The notes under the pieces: model-generated
Database searches by the model: none
The model's input: only the letters and a program-made list of their open reading frames with translations
What the model was told of the DNA's origin: nothing
Program-made: the position numbers and the translations under genes
In this document: piece after piece, positions 42,150 to 50,203 of the stretch
Position numbering within the stretch: the stretch's first letter is position 1
How the letters are laid out: the number at the start of each line of letters is the position of its first letter
From: Chitinophagaceae bacterium
GTDB lineage: Bacteria; Bacteroidota; Bacteroidia; Chitinophagales; Chitinophagaceae
DNA length: 64,000 nucleotides
Direction: 5' to 3'
NCBI GenBank assembly: GCA_016787085.1
Contig: JAEUVJ010000039.1
Coordinates: 1-64,000 of the forward strand

Positions 42150-42459
42150 AAGAGAAAGTTTTGGAGAGATCCTGCAGGGAAACACGCCGGTGCTGGTGGA
42201 TTTCTTCGCAGAATGGTGCGGTCCCTGCCGTTTGATGAAACCGGTTCTGGAAGAATTGCATCAGCGGATGGGCGATAAAGTTCGTATCCTGAAAATTGAT
42301 ATTGACAAAAGCCCGGCACTAGCTGACAGCCTGAACATTCATAGTGTGCCGACCCTGATGCTGTTTCAAAATGGCAGATCACTGTGGCGCCAGTCAGGTG
42401 TTGTACAAGCTTCTCCATTAGAAAAGATCATTCAGCAACATATAACCAATCAGCCATAA
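42130..42459 (+). CDS. Thioredoxin-like protein
   Basis: A 109-residue thioredoxin with active site AEWCGPCR at about residues 30-37 and cis-proline SVPTLM at about 75-80. No signal peptide. It overlaps the previous membrane-protein gene by 20 bases and the DUF983 gene by one base (TAATG), so the four genes 41705-42917 form one coupled operon. It may reduce the cysteine pairs of the two small membrane proteins from the cytoplasm. Confidence 0.92.
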   Translation: METASNKRESFGEILQGNTPVLVDFFAEWCGPCRLMKPVLEELHQRMGDKVRILKIDIDKSPALADSLNIHSVPTLMLFQNGRSLWRQSGVVQASPLEKIIQQHITNQP

Positions 42460-42917
42460 TGCCAGAAACAAAACCTCACCGGGGCTACTTAGCATCCGCC
42501 ATCGGCTGCCGCTGCCCCCGCTGCCGCGAAGGGAAATTATTTCAGCATCCTGTCAGCATCAGTTTAAAAAAGAACATGCAGATGAATAAAAACTGTCCTG
42601 TTTGCGGACAGGCAACAGAGATAGAAGTAGGTTTCTATTATGGCACCAGCTATGTGAGTTATGCATTGACAGTTGCATTGAGCGTGGCGACGCTTATGGC
42701 CTGGTGGGTGGTCATCGGCCTCTCCACTGAAGACAACCGTTTCTTTTACTGGATGGGCTTTAATGCTGTACTCCTGCTCATACTCCAACCCTGGTTGATG
42801 CGGCTCAGCCGCAGTCTTTGGATATCCTGGTTTGTAAAACATGACCCTTACTGGAAGGAACACAAACCAGAAGACGTTTCAGAAAGACTGAATGCAGACC
42901 AGGCTGCCAACTGGTAA
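42459..42917 (+). CDS. DUF983 zinc-ribbon membrane protein
   Basis: A 152-residue protein with an N-terminal zinc-ribbon-like cysteine set (CRCPRC at about 17-22 and CPVCG at about 45-49) and two hydrophobic segments (about 64-87 and 95-112), the pattern of DUF983. The family has no firm function. The start ATG shares a base with the stop of the thioredoxin-like gene. It ends the operon and is convergent with the GH2 gene (2 bases apart). Confidence 0.85.
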   Translation: MPETKPHRGYLASAIGCRCPRCREGKLFQHPVSISLKKNMQMNKNCPVCGQATEIEVGFYYGTSYVSYALTVALSVATLMAWWVVIGLSTEDNRFFYWMGFNAVLLLILQPWLMRLSRSLWISWFVKHDPYWKEHKPEDVSERLNADQAANW

Positions 42918-42919
42918 GA

Positions 42920-45340
42920 TTATTTGATCCCGATAGCAATACTTGCAGGCTTCAACCCTTCGGATACAGCCTTCAATGTGATCGTCCCCGGTTTGTCGCC
43001 AGGTTTCAACACAACGAGGCATAATCCATTAAATGCTTTCCTCTTATTGTCTTTGAAAGATTCCATACTTGTCTGCAATCCGTTATCTACCCCTGCAATC
43101 GTCCCTCCTGTTACATTGAACTGAACAAGGTGAGCCGCATCAGGAACAACGTTACCTTCTGCATCTGTGATCTTTACTTTGATAAATGCCAGTTCAGTAT
43201 TCCGGCTGCTGATGGTCTTTTTATCTGCCTCCAATATGATCCTGGCCGGTGTTCCTGCTGTTCTGATCTCTTTGGTTAAAACAGTTTTCCCGTTCTTTCT
43301 TGACACAGCTTTTATTACGCCGGGTTCAAACGTCACTCTCCACATTACATGAAGATCATCCCCTGATTTTTTCCTTACGCCCAATGACCGGTTGTTCAAA
43401 AATAATTCCACTTCATCGGCATTATTGTAATAGGCCCATACATCAACTGTTTGCCAGGGTTTCCAGTTCCAATGCGGGAAAATGTACAACATTGGTTTAT
43501 CGGTCCATACACTCTGGTACATGTAATAAACATCTTTCGGAAAACCGGCCAGGTCAATAATCCCGAAATAAGAGCTGCGGGCTGGCCAGGGATAAGGTGT
43601 TGGTTCACCGATATAGTCGAACCCTGTCCATATATACATTCCGGAGATATGATCGTATTTCTCAAATATCTTTAGCGTCTCTTCGTGTGTACTACCCCAG
43701 GGTGTTGAACAATTATCGTAGGCCGAACAGGTAAAGTCGGGGTTTGCATTTTCCAGCGGCACATCCCAGCGGGCAGGCCAGCGGCGGATGCTGTCACTGG
43801 GCAGATCATAATGACCCCTTGTCGTCAATGCGGAAACAGATTCGGTAACGATAAAGGGTTTTCTTCCCCAGCGATGAAGCACACTATCCCATTTCGGATG
43901 ATTGTAATTATATCCTACCATATCGAGAGCATCCGCCTGTAGTATCCGGTTCCATGGATTGATCTCATTATTGGCTGTTACCGTTGGCCTTGTTCTATCA
44001 AGTGTCTTAACGATCGAATTCAATTCTGCCGTCATCGTTTTTATCCGGGCAGCTTCTTCTTCTTTGACCCATTGCTCCATGATCTCGTTCCCAACACTCC
44101 ACATAAAAACAGAGGGGTGATTCCTGTCACGCATCACCTGGTCGGTAAGGTCCGTTTTATACCAGGCATCCCAGTCGAGATGATAATCATACTTTGTTTT
44201 CTCCAACTTCCACATATCAAAGGCTTCGTCCATTACAATAAAGCCCAGCTCGTCACAAAGATCAAGCAATTCCGGTGCAGGAGGATTGTGTGAGGTGCGG
44301 ATACCATTACAACCCATTTCTTTCAGCAACTGTAATTGCCTGCGCAACCCGGATGCATTAATAGCAGTTCCCAGACAACCCAGATCATGATGATTACAGA
44401 CCCCGCGGATCTTAACCCGTTTGCCATTTAATAAAAATCCTTTGCCAACATCAAACACAAACGAACGAATGCCAAATGAAGTGGTATACTCATCCACTAC
44501 CATCCCGTTCGATGTAAGCCGGGTCACGGCTTTATATAAATAAGGGTTTTCAACAGACCATAGCACGGGTCTTACAACGGTAAAATCCTGCATCACCACA
44601 ACAGGCGTATCCTGTATGGATGATAATTTTGTTGTTTTAACAGCCGCCTGCCTGCCATCCTTTGTATAAATAGTGGTAACTACACTAATGCTATTCCCCG
44701 TTAACGGAGCATGTAATCGCAGTTGTAATGAAACTTTGGCCGCATCGGAAGTTATTTCAGGTGTCGTAATATAAGAACCGTTGTAGGCCACATGAAGCGG
44801 GTCGGTGATCGTCAACCAAACATTCCGGTAAATACCTGAACCAGAATACCATCTTGAATTGGGCTGTTGTGAATTATCCACTTTCACCACGATCACATTC
44901 TTCTCATGGCCATACTTCAGGTAAGGCGACAATTCGTATTGAAATGAAATATAACCGTTGGGCCTGCTTCCAAGAAAATGCCCGTTGATCCATACTTCAC
45001 TATTGCGATAAACACCATCGAACGTAATAGCGACATATTTTCCTTTTGCAGTAAGAGGCAATGAAAATGTCTTTCGATACCAGCCCAGTCCTCCTTTTAA
45101 TGCCCCGCCACCTGTGCCGGTCGGGCTTTCTTTATCAAAGGGTAATTCAATGCTCCAATCGTGCGGCAGATCAAGTTTTCTCCAGGGAGCATCGTCAAAC
45201 GAAATAGCTGAAGCACCGGTCATCTCTCCCAAATAAAACTTCCAGCCTTTATTGAAGGATTCATGCTTCCTGGCACCGGTCTGTGCAAACAGCATATTGC
45301 TGAGTAACCACAGCGAAGCAACCCATAAAAATTTTTTCAT
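42920..45340 (-). CDS. Glycoside hydrolase family 2 protein (beta-galactosidase-like)
   Basis: An 806-residue secreted GH2 enzyme. Order: signal peptide (about 1-20); jelly-roll sugar-binding domain (about 25-190) with RWYSGSGIYRNVWL; immunoglobulin-like domain; TIM barrel with acid/base Glu in FMWSVGNEIMEQW (about 405-417) and nucleophile Glu in KPFIVTESVSAL (about 494-505). C-terminal DUF4982 and Ig-like domains follow. Substrate could be a beta-galactoside, beta-glucuronide or similar; the fold does not decide. It lies 10 bases downstream of the GH31 gene on the same strand and should be co-expressed with it. Confidence 0.93.
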   Translation of the reverse strand: MKKFLWVASLWLLSNMLFAQTGARKHESFNKGWKFYLGEMTGASAISFDDAPWRKLDLPHDWSIELPFDKESPTGTGGGALKGGLGWYRKTFSLPLTAKGKYVAITFDGVYRNSEVWINGHFLGSRPNGYISFQYELSPYLKYGHEKNVIVVKVDNSQQPNSRWYSGSGIYRNVWLTITDPLHVAYNGSYITTPEITSDAAKVSLQLRLHAPLTGNSISVVTTIYTKDGRQAAVKTTKLSSIQDTPVVVMQDFTVVRPVLWSVENPYLYKAVTRLTSNGMVVDEYTTSFGIRSFVFDVGKGFLLNGKRVKIRGVCNHHDLGCLGTAINASGLRRQLQLLKEMGCNGIRTSHNPPAPELLDLCDELGFIVMDEAFDMWKLEKTKYDYHLDWDAWYKTDLTDQVMRDRNHPSVFMWSVGNEIMEQWVKEEEAARIKTMTAELNSIVKTLDRTRPTVTANNEINPWNRILQADALDMVGYNYNHPKWDSVLHRWGRKPFIVTESVSALTTRGHYDLPSDSIRRWPARWDVPLENANPDFTCSAYDNCSTPWGSTHEETLKIFEKYDHISGMYIWTGFDYIGEPTPYPWPARSSYFGIIDLAGFPKDVYYMYQSVWTDKPMLYIFPHWNWKPWQTVDVWAYYNNADEVELFLNNRSLGVRKKSGDDLHVMWRVTFEPGVIKAVSRKNGKTVLTKEIRTAGTPARIILEADKKTISSRNTELAFIKVKITDAEGNVVPDAAHLVQFNVTGGTIAGVDNGLQTSMESFKDNKRKAFNGLCLVVLKPGDKPGTITLKAVSEGLKPASIAIGIK

Positions 45341-45350
45341 CTCAACTTTT

Positions 45351-48218
45351 CTACTTTAATGAAACAGTTTGCTTAGTTCCTTTGTATGTGATAAGGATGC
45401 CATCTTTCTTATCCAATTCAAGTGGCAAAGGCTTTTCTTTCGTTGCATATTTTATACGGAAATATCTCTTCTTCAGCATTCCCGGAAATTCTCCCTCTCT
45501 TTTTTCTATGATCAGCGCTTTAGCATTTTCAGAATAAGTAAAACGGATACTGGCAAATAGCCCTTTCTCATAACCATAATTCAGACCTTCGTCCTCGTAT
45601 AATGTAAACTCACCGTCTGCACCGGCATATACATATAATGTGATCGTATCGGCCTTTTTCTCCGTGGTATATTGCAATGCAGGCCCGAACGGAAGGATAG
45701 AGCCTGCTTTTACAAAAACAGGCATTCTTTCATACATAGCTTCGGCATTGATCGATTGTCTGCCTTCTTTAAACTGCCCGGTATATAAATTATACCAGCC
45801 CTTGCCTACAGGCAAATACACCTGCCTGCTCCTTTCCTTATAGCCATAAACAGGATTAATAAGTAAAGCCGGGCCGAACATATACTGATCTGAAATATTT
45901 TTTACCGCTTCATCTGCTGCAAAATCCATCACCAGCCCCCGCATGATGGTATAATCCTTATGATATGTGTGGCCTGCCAGTGAATAGATGTATGGCAATA
46001 ATCTATAGCGAAGTTTGTCATAGTACAACATGCTTTGATAGCATGGATGGCTTTCCGGTGATATATTATATATTTCCCTGAAAGGATACTGGCCATGTAC
46101 CCTAAACAACGGAACAAATGCTCCGAACTGATACCAGCGTGCATTCATTTCCCTCCACTCTTCCAATGTTTCTGCATCTGGTCGTTCAAATCTTGGTTCA
46201 ACGGCAAAACCGCCAATGTCCATGCTCCAATAGGGCAATCCTGACATCGAGAAATTGACCCCGGCAGCTATCTGGAGTTTCATATCATGCCAGCGGCTGG
46301 ATATATCGCCACTCCAGGTAGCCGCTGCATAACGCTGCATACCCGAAAAGGCGGAGCGGGTAAGTATGAAAACCCGTTTATCCGGATCAACCCCCCGTTG
46401 CCCCTCATAAATACCTTTGGCATTCATTAATGGATATGCATTCAGGTACTCAGAAGTGATACCGGACGCCAGCGGGTACATCTGCTGCTTACGTTTTGAC
46501 GGACTTACATTGGAAAGTATATCCGGCTCGCTGGCATCCATCCACCATGCATCCACTCCTTTTTTATAGAGTTTGTTATGGATCAGGTTCCAGAAGCCTT
46601 TCTGAGCGTTCTCATTGAAAGCATCATAAAAAGTAGATACAAAGCCCTGTGCTATCCAGTCACGCTGGCGGTCGGCGATATTCCTCTTGTACAGCCAGCC
46701 ATTCTTGTCAAACTCATTATAGGCTTTGATGCCTTCATAGAACTTCGGCCATACAGATATCATGAACCGTGTTTTATACTTATCATGCAGCACTTTCATC
46801 ATGCTATCGGGATTGGGAAAACGGGCTTGTTCGAATTCCTGGCTGCCCCAGTCATCCTGCTTCCAGTAGCTCCAGTCCAATACAATATTATCCAACGGTA
46901 CTTTTCTTTTGCGGAACTCCTGCACCGTATTCAATATCTCGACCTGTGTTTTATATCGTTCCCTGCTTTGCCATAAGCCAAAAGCCCATACAGGCAACAT
47001 TGTGGCTTTACCGGTCAATGTCCTGTAACCGCTGATCACTTCATCCATATTCTTCCCATGAATAAAATAATAGTCAAGCTGCTTACCGGCTTCCGATGAA
47101 AAGCTGAGCGTATTTTCTTCCTTGCTTTCAACAGGATCCAGCCACTTAAAAGAGGTATAGGACTCTCCCCCATCCGGTGTCCATTCTATTGTTACTGGTA
47201 ATTTTTTGCCTCTTACAAATCGGATATCCAGGATGGATGTACCCGGGTTCCATGCCTGTCTCCACCTGTCCAATACTAATTTACCTCCCACCCATATTTT
47301 CATATATCCCGCGTAGCTCACTCTCAGCTTATGAATACCTTTAATACCAGATGCAATACTTCCTTCCCATCGTACAAAGCCTTTATCCGGCTTGAAGCTG
47401 GCAGGCAGGTTTAGTTTTGAGTCATTAAGGTATTCATACGGCATATCTGATTCTGCCTTTTGCATGAGTATCTCCGCCGGTTTATTTCTGTCGTTATAAT
47501 AAGAAGCCGTCAGCCATCCCGGCTCGTCGTTTTTAGAAAATAGCTGTAACGCAGAAAATGCTTTGTATTGACGGGTATCCCCGGCCTTGGTTATCGAGTT
47601 ATTGTCCCAGAGTATACCATAATTGTTTTTGGAAATCAGGAACGGTACCGCCACCTCTGTATTATTCTGAAAAAGGAATACCTGGTAGTCTTTGTAATTC
47701 ATCAGCCCATCCTGGTGTTGCCCAAGTCCGTACCATGCATCATCGGCTGTTGTTTCAAACTGCTGGCTGATGTGGTATGTTCTTTCTCCTTCAAAGACGG
47801 CAGGTTGAAGAGTTTTGCCGGATCTTCTTTCAGCAAGGATCCTTTCCCCTTTTTTATCAAAAAAGATAACACTTCCCGTGTTCAGGTCCGCTTCTGCGGT
47901 GATCGCCTTTGTTTTTATCATAACAGCCTTCTTATTGGTTGCCTCCGATATATCCCATTGTGCCAATACCGGTGCATGAAGAACAGTTACCAGGCTTTTA
48001 ACAGCAGGAAATATACTGTCGGGACTGGCCGACACCCGGATCATGTTATCAGCAAATGCCTGTATCCGCACAGCTCTGGCCTGTCCCGTTTTTTCAGTCG
48101 CAGGGTAAATAATAATACCATCAGGCATTTTAGTATAAGCTGGTTGCGACTGGGATAGCAAGGGAACAAAAAGAGCTGAAATAAGGAGTGACCGGAACAA
48201 AAAAGGCGAAGCAGTCAT
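45351..48218 (-). CDS. Glycoside hydrolase family 31 protein with PA14 insert (alpha-xylosidase-like)
   Basis: A 955-residue exported GH31 enzyme. Signal peptide (about 1-25), N-terminal beta-sandwich, an inserted PA14-like domain (about 270-365, containing GIKGIHKLRVSYAGYMKIWVGG), then the (beta/alpha)8 barrel with nucleophile Asp in WWMDASEPDI (about 560) and acid/base Asp in WSGDISSRW (about 630). DUF5110 and beta domains follow. A PA14 insert at this place is known from xyloglucan-active alpha-xylosidases such as Xyl31A, so xyloglucan side-chain removal together with the GH2 is a reasonable guess. ATG 48218 (MTASPFLFRSLL) fits a signal peptide; another ATG lies 21 bases upstream. Confidence 0.9.
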   Translation of the reverse strand: MTASPFLFRSLLISALFVPLLSQSQPAYTKMPDGIIIYPATEKTGQARAVRIQAFADNMIRVSASPDSIFPAVKSLVTVLHAPVLAQWDISEATNKKAVMIKTKAITAEADLNTGSVIFFDKKGERILAERRSGKTLQPAVFEGERTYHISQQFETTADDAWYGLGQHQDGLMNYKDYQVFLFQNNTEVAVPFLISKNNYGILWDNNSITKAGDTRQYKAFSALQLFSKNDEPGWLTASYYNDRNKPAEILMQKAESDMPYEYLNDSKLNLPASFKPDKGFVRWEGSIASGIKGIHKLRVSYAGYMKIWVGGKLVLDRWRQAWNPGTSILDIRFVRGKKLPVTIEWTPDGGESYTSFKWLDPVESKEENTLSFSSEAGKQLDYYFIHGKNMDEVISGYRTLTGKATMLPVWAFGLWQSRERYKTQVEILNTVQEFRKRKVPLDNIVLDWSYWKQDDWGSQEFEQARFPNPDSMMKVLHDKYKTRFMISVWPKFYEGIKAYNEFDKNGWLYKRNIADRQRDWIAQGFVSTFYDAFNENAQKGFWNLIHNKLYKKGVDAWWMDASEPDILSNVSPSKRKQQMYPLASGITSEYLNAYPLMNAKGIYEGQRGVDPDKRVFILTRSAFSGMQRYAAATWSGDISSRWHDMKLQIAAGVNFSMSGLPYWSMDIGGFAVEPRFERPDAETLEEWREMNARWYQFGAFVPLFRVHGQYPFREIYNISPESHPCYQSMLYYDKLRYRLLPYIYSLAGHTYHKDYTIMRGLVMDFAADEAVKNISDQYMFGPALLINPVYGYKERSRQVYLPVGKGWYNLYTGQFKEGRQSINAEAMYERMPVFVKAGSILPFGPALQYTTEKKADTITLYVYAGADGEFTLYEDEGLNYGYEKGLFASIRFTYSENAKALIIEKREGEFPGMLKKRYFRIKYATKEKPLPLELDKKDGILITYKGTKQTVSLK

Positions 48219-48315
48219 AAGCGTTTCATTTCGAAACAAAGTTGACTAAAAATGACTACTGCCATTGATACTATTTTAGCATTTATCTATACTGAAATCA
48301 AGCCTGTATTAAGCA

Positions 48316-48346
48316 GAAAACCTCCACCGCTAAAGCTATGGAGGTT
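48316..48346 (-). terminator. Possible terminator of tRNA-Ser
   Basis: An 8-bp stem AACCTCCA / TGGAGGTT with a 12-base loop, followed on the minus strand by TTTTC, just after the tRNA. The T tract is short. Confidence 0.5.
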
Positions 48347-48351
48347 AAAAG

Positions 48352-48439
48352 CGGAGACTGAGGGATTCGAACCCTCGATACCCTTTAGGGGTATACACAC
48401 TTTCCAGGCGTGCTCCTTCAACCACTCGGACAAGTCTCC
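48352..48439 (-). tRNA. tRNA-Ser (anticodon GGA)
   Basis: An 88-base class II tRNA. On the minus strand the acceptor stem GGAGACT pairs with AGTCTCC, the D arm holds GAGTGGTTGAAGG, the anticodon loop is CTGGAAA (GGA) closed by a CACGC/GTGTG stem, and the long variable arm pairs TATACCC with GGGTATC. The T arm GAGGGTTCGAATCCCTC is perfect. CCA is not encoded. It lies between the GH31 and TatD genes. Confidence 0.96.
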
Positions 48440-48471
48440 TGTAAAGGGGTGCAAAAATACGTTTTCAACCC

Positions 48472-49239
48472 TTAGAGGCCGAATAATTTTTGGGCATTGG
48501 CGGTGGTAATAACTGCTACTTCCCCGACCGTCATTCCTTTTACTTCAGCAAGTTTTTGCGCTACATATATAATATAAGAAGGCTCATTTCTTTTTCCCCG
48601 GTATGGCACCGGCGCCAGGTAAGGGGCGTCGGTTTCCAGTACCAGGTACCTGGGGTCAATATCTTTAATAACCTTATCCAGTCCGGCGTTTTTAAATGTC
48701 AACACGCCTCCTATTCCCAGGTAAAAACCGAGTTCACCGATCTGGTTTGCCTGCTCTTTTGATCCCGAAAAGCAATGAAACACACCCCTCAAACGGCCCT
48801 GCTGATTTTTTGATACCATTCTGATACATTCATCTGTCGAATTTCTTGAGTGAATAACCACAGGAATATCATATTCAATCGCCCACTCAATTTGCTGTTG
48901 AAAGGCTTCATATTGCTGGTCTTTAAAACTAAGGTCCCAGTAAAAATCAAGGCCTGTTTCTCCAATTGCCACAAATTTTCTTTTTTCGAGATACTCCCGG
49001 ATCAGCGCCAGTTCAGTCAGGTAGTTTTCCTTAACCGAGCAGGGATGAAGACCCATCATAGAAAGACCTATCCCTCCTGATGAGGCCTCGGTCTCTATCA
49101 TTTTTTGGTGAGTCACTATGTCTATAGCTGGCATGAGAATCTTTGTAACTCCAACTCTTTCAGCACTTTCTATTAAAAAAGTCCGATCAGAATCAAAGTC
49201 ACCCAGGTATATATGTGCATGTGTATCTATCAGCTTCAT
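48472..49239 (-). CDS. TatD family metal-dependent hydrolase
   Basis: A 255-residue TIM-barrel amidohydrolase of the TatD DNase family. Metal ligands are visible: the opening DTHAHIY (residues 5-11), IGETGLDFYWD (about 92-102) with Glu and Asp, VVIHSRNS (about 131), FHCFSGS (about 157) and LETDAPYLAPVPYRG (about 201-215). Members degrade DNA exonucleolytically or process other phosphoesters. It lies 32 bases before the tRNA gene on the same strand. The 214 bases upstream hold only a terminator of the next gene. Confidence 0.93.
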   Translation of the reverse strand: MKLIDTHAHIYLGDFDSDRTFLIESAERVGVTKILMPAIDIVTHQKMIETEASSGGIGLSMMGLHPCSVKENYLTELALIREYLEKRKFVAIGETGLDFYWDLSFKDQQYEAFQQQIEWAIEYDIPVVIHSRNSTDECIRMVSKNQQGRLRGVFHCFSGSKEQANQIGELGFYLGIGGVLTFKNAGLDKVIKDIDPRYLVLETDAPYLAPVPYRGKRNEPSYIIYVAQKLAEVKGMTVGEVAVITTANAQKLFGL

Positions 49240-49369
49240 GTATGTAGAAAAAACTTATTCCTGCAAAAAAAATACAAGCATTTCAGTATCAAACAAATTG
49301 AAATTAGTTTGGATTATTTAAAAAATAGTATACCTTTAAACCAGTTTTCATAGGGTACGGATTAAAAAC

Positions 49370-49393
49370 GGGCCAGGGTTTCTACCCAGGCCC
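49370..49393 (-). terminator. Terminator of the polysaccharide deacetylase gene
   Basis: A 10-bp stem with one A-A mismatch (GGGCCAGGGT / ACCCAGGCCC) around TTCT, with T-rich sequence on both sides (TTTTTAAT on the minus strand). Confidence 0.8.
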
Positions 49394-49453
49394 TAACTTT
49401 TTATATGAAGCTCAGTTTTTTGTGCATATAACAGGCCGTAATGTCTTTTTATT

Positions 49454-50092
49454 TTAATCAGATTCTAACAATGCCTGGAAACGATACCCTTCTGCAGTAA
49501 AAAAATCCAGCACTCTCGGCAATACAAACTCCAGTAACCGAAACGCTTTTTGGCTATCGTGAAAAACAACGACCGACCCTTTTTTTGCATTGAGCACTAC
49601 GTTCTGCAGGCATTCTTCTTTTGTCAACATCGTATCAAAGTCGCCGCTCAACACATCCCACATAATGATCTTAGCCAGAGGTTGCTTCATCGCTTTTCCA
49701 ATGTTCTTTGCCTGGAATGACCGTATCCTTCCGTAAGGAGGGCGGAATAAAAAGGTATTGATCAGCCTGGCAGCATCAGCTACATCTTTCAGGTATTCCT
49801 CATCCCTGGTCTTCCATCCATTCAGGTGATGGCAAGTATGATTGCCCACAGCATGACCTTCATCGGAAATACGTTTATAGATATCCGGGTGAGCGGCTAC
49901 ATTCTTACCTATACAAAAGAACGTGGCTTTGGCATTATATTTTTTTAATTCGTCCAGAACGAAAATGGTAGCTTGCTCATGCGGTCCGTCATCAAAAGTG
50001 AGATAGAGTATCTTTTCATTTGTTTTGATATCCCAGGTGTATGACGGGTATATCTTCTTCAGCCACCAGGGTGTTTTGACAAAGTATCTCAT
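49454..50092 (-). CDS. Polysaccharide deacetylase (NodB homology) family protein
   Basis: A 212-residue carbohydrate esterase of family 4. The NodB motifs are complete: TFDDGPHE (about 33-40, catalytic base and metal Asp), HTCHHL (about 82-87, metal His), RPPYGR (about 115-120), a WDV motif (about 138) and the late FHDSQK (about 178). It removes N-acetyl groups from peptidoglycan or another amino sugar polymer. The short N-terminal segment has no clear signal peptide, although such enzymes usually act outside; ATG 50092 is preferred over a start 33 bases upstream that adds a Cys-rich stretch. Confidence 0.88.
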   Translation of the reverse strand: MRYFVKTPWWLKKIYPSYTWDIKTNEKILYLTFDDGPHEQATIFVLDELKKYNAKATFFCIGKNVAAHPDIYKRISDEGHAVGNHTCHHLNGWKTRDEEYLKDVADAARLINTFLFRPPYGRIRSFQAKNIGKAMKQPLAKIIMWDVLSGDFDTMLTKEECLQNVVLNAKKGSVVVFHDSQKAFRLLEFVLPRVLDFFTAEGYRFQALLESD

Positions 50093-50189
50093 AGAAAGGC
50101 ACAAGTTACAGGATGCAAAGCACAAGTAACCGCCTCGCCTTCTTCTTTACCTCGTCTGATGTTGCCTTATCCTTGTGCCATTATCCATT

Positions 50190-50197
50190 TATATTTG
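50190..50197 (+). promoter_or_regulatory. Putative -7 element of gltX
   Basis: TATATTTG matches TAnnTTTG and ends 6 bases before the gltX ATG, so the transcript may begin at or within a few bases of the start codon. TTG trinucleotides at 50162 and 50174 do not give ideal spacing. Confidence 0.4.
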
Positions 50198-50203
50198 CAG
50201 CCT

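Noticed and set aside
47568..48158. A 196-codon plus-strand frame inside the GH31 gene
   Set aside because: It is antisense to conserved GH31 sequence and has no family motif; long shadows are common in this codon usage.
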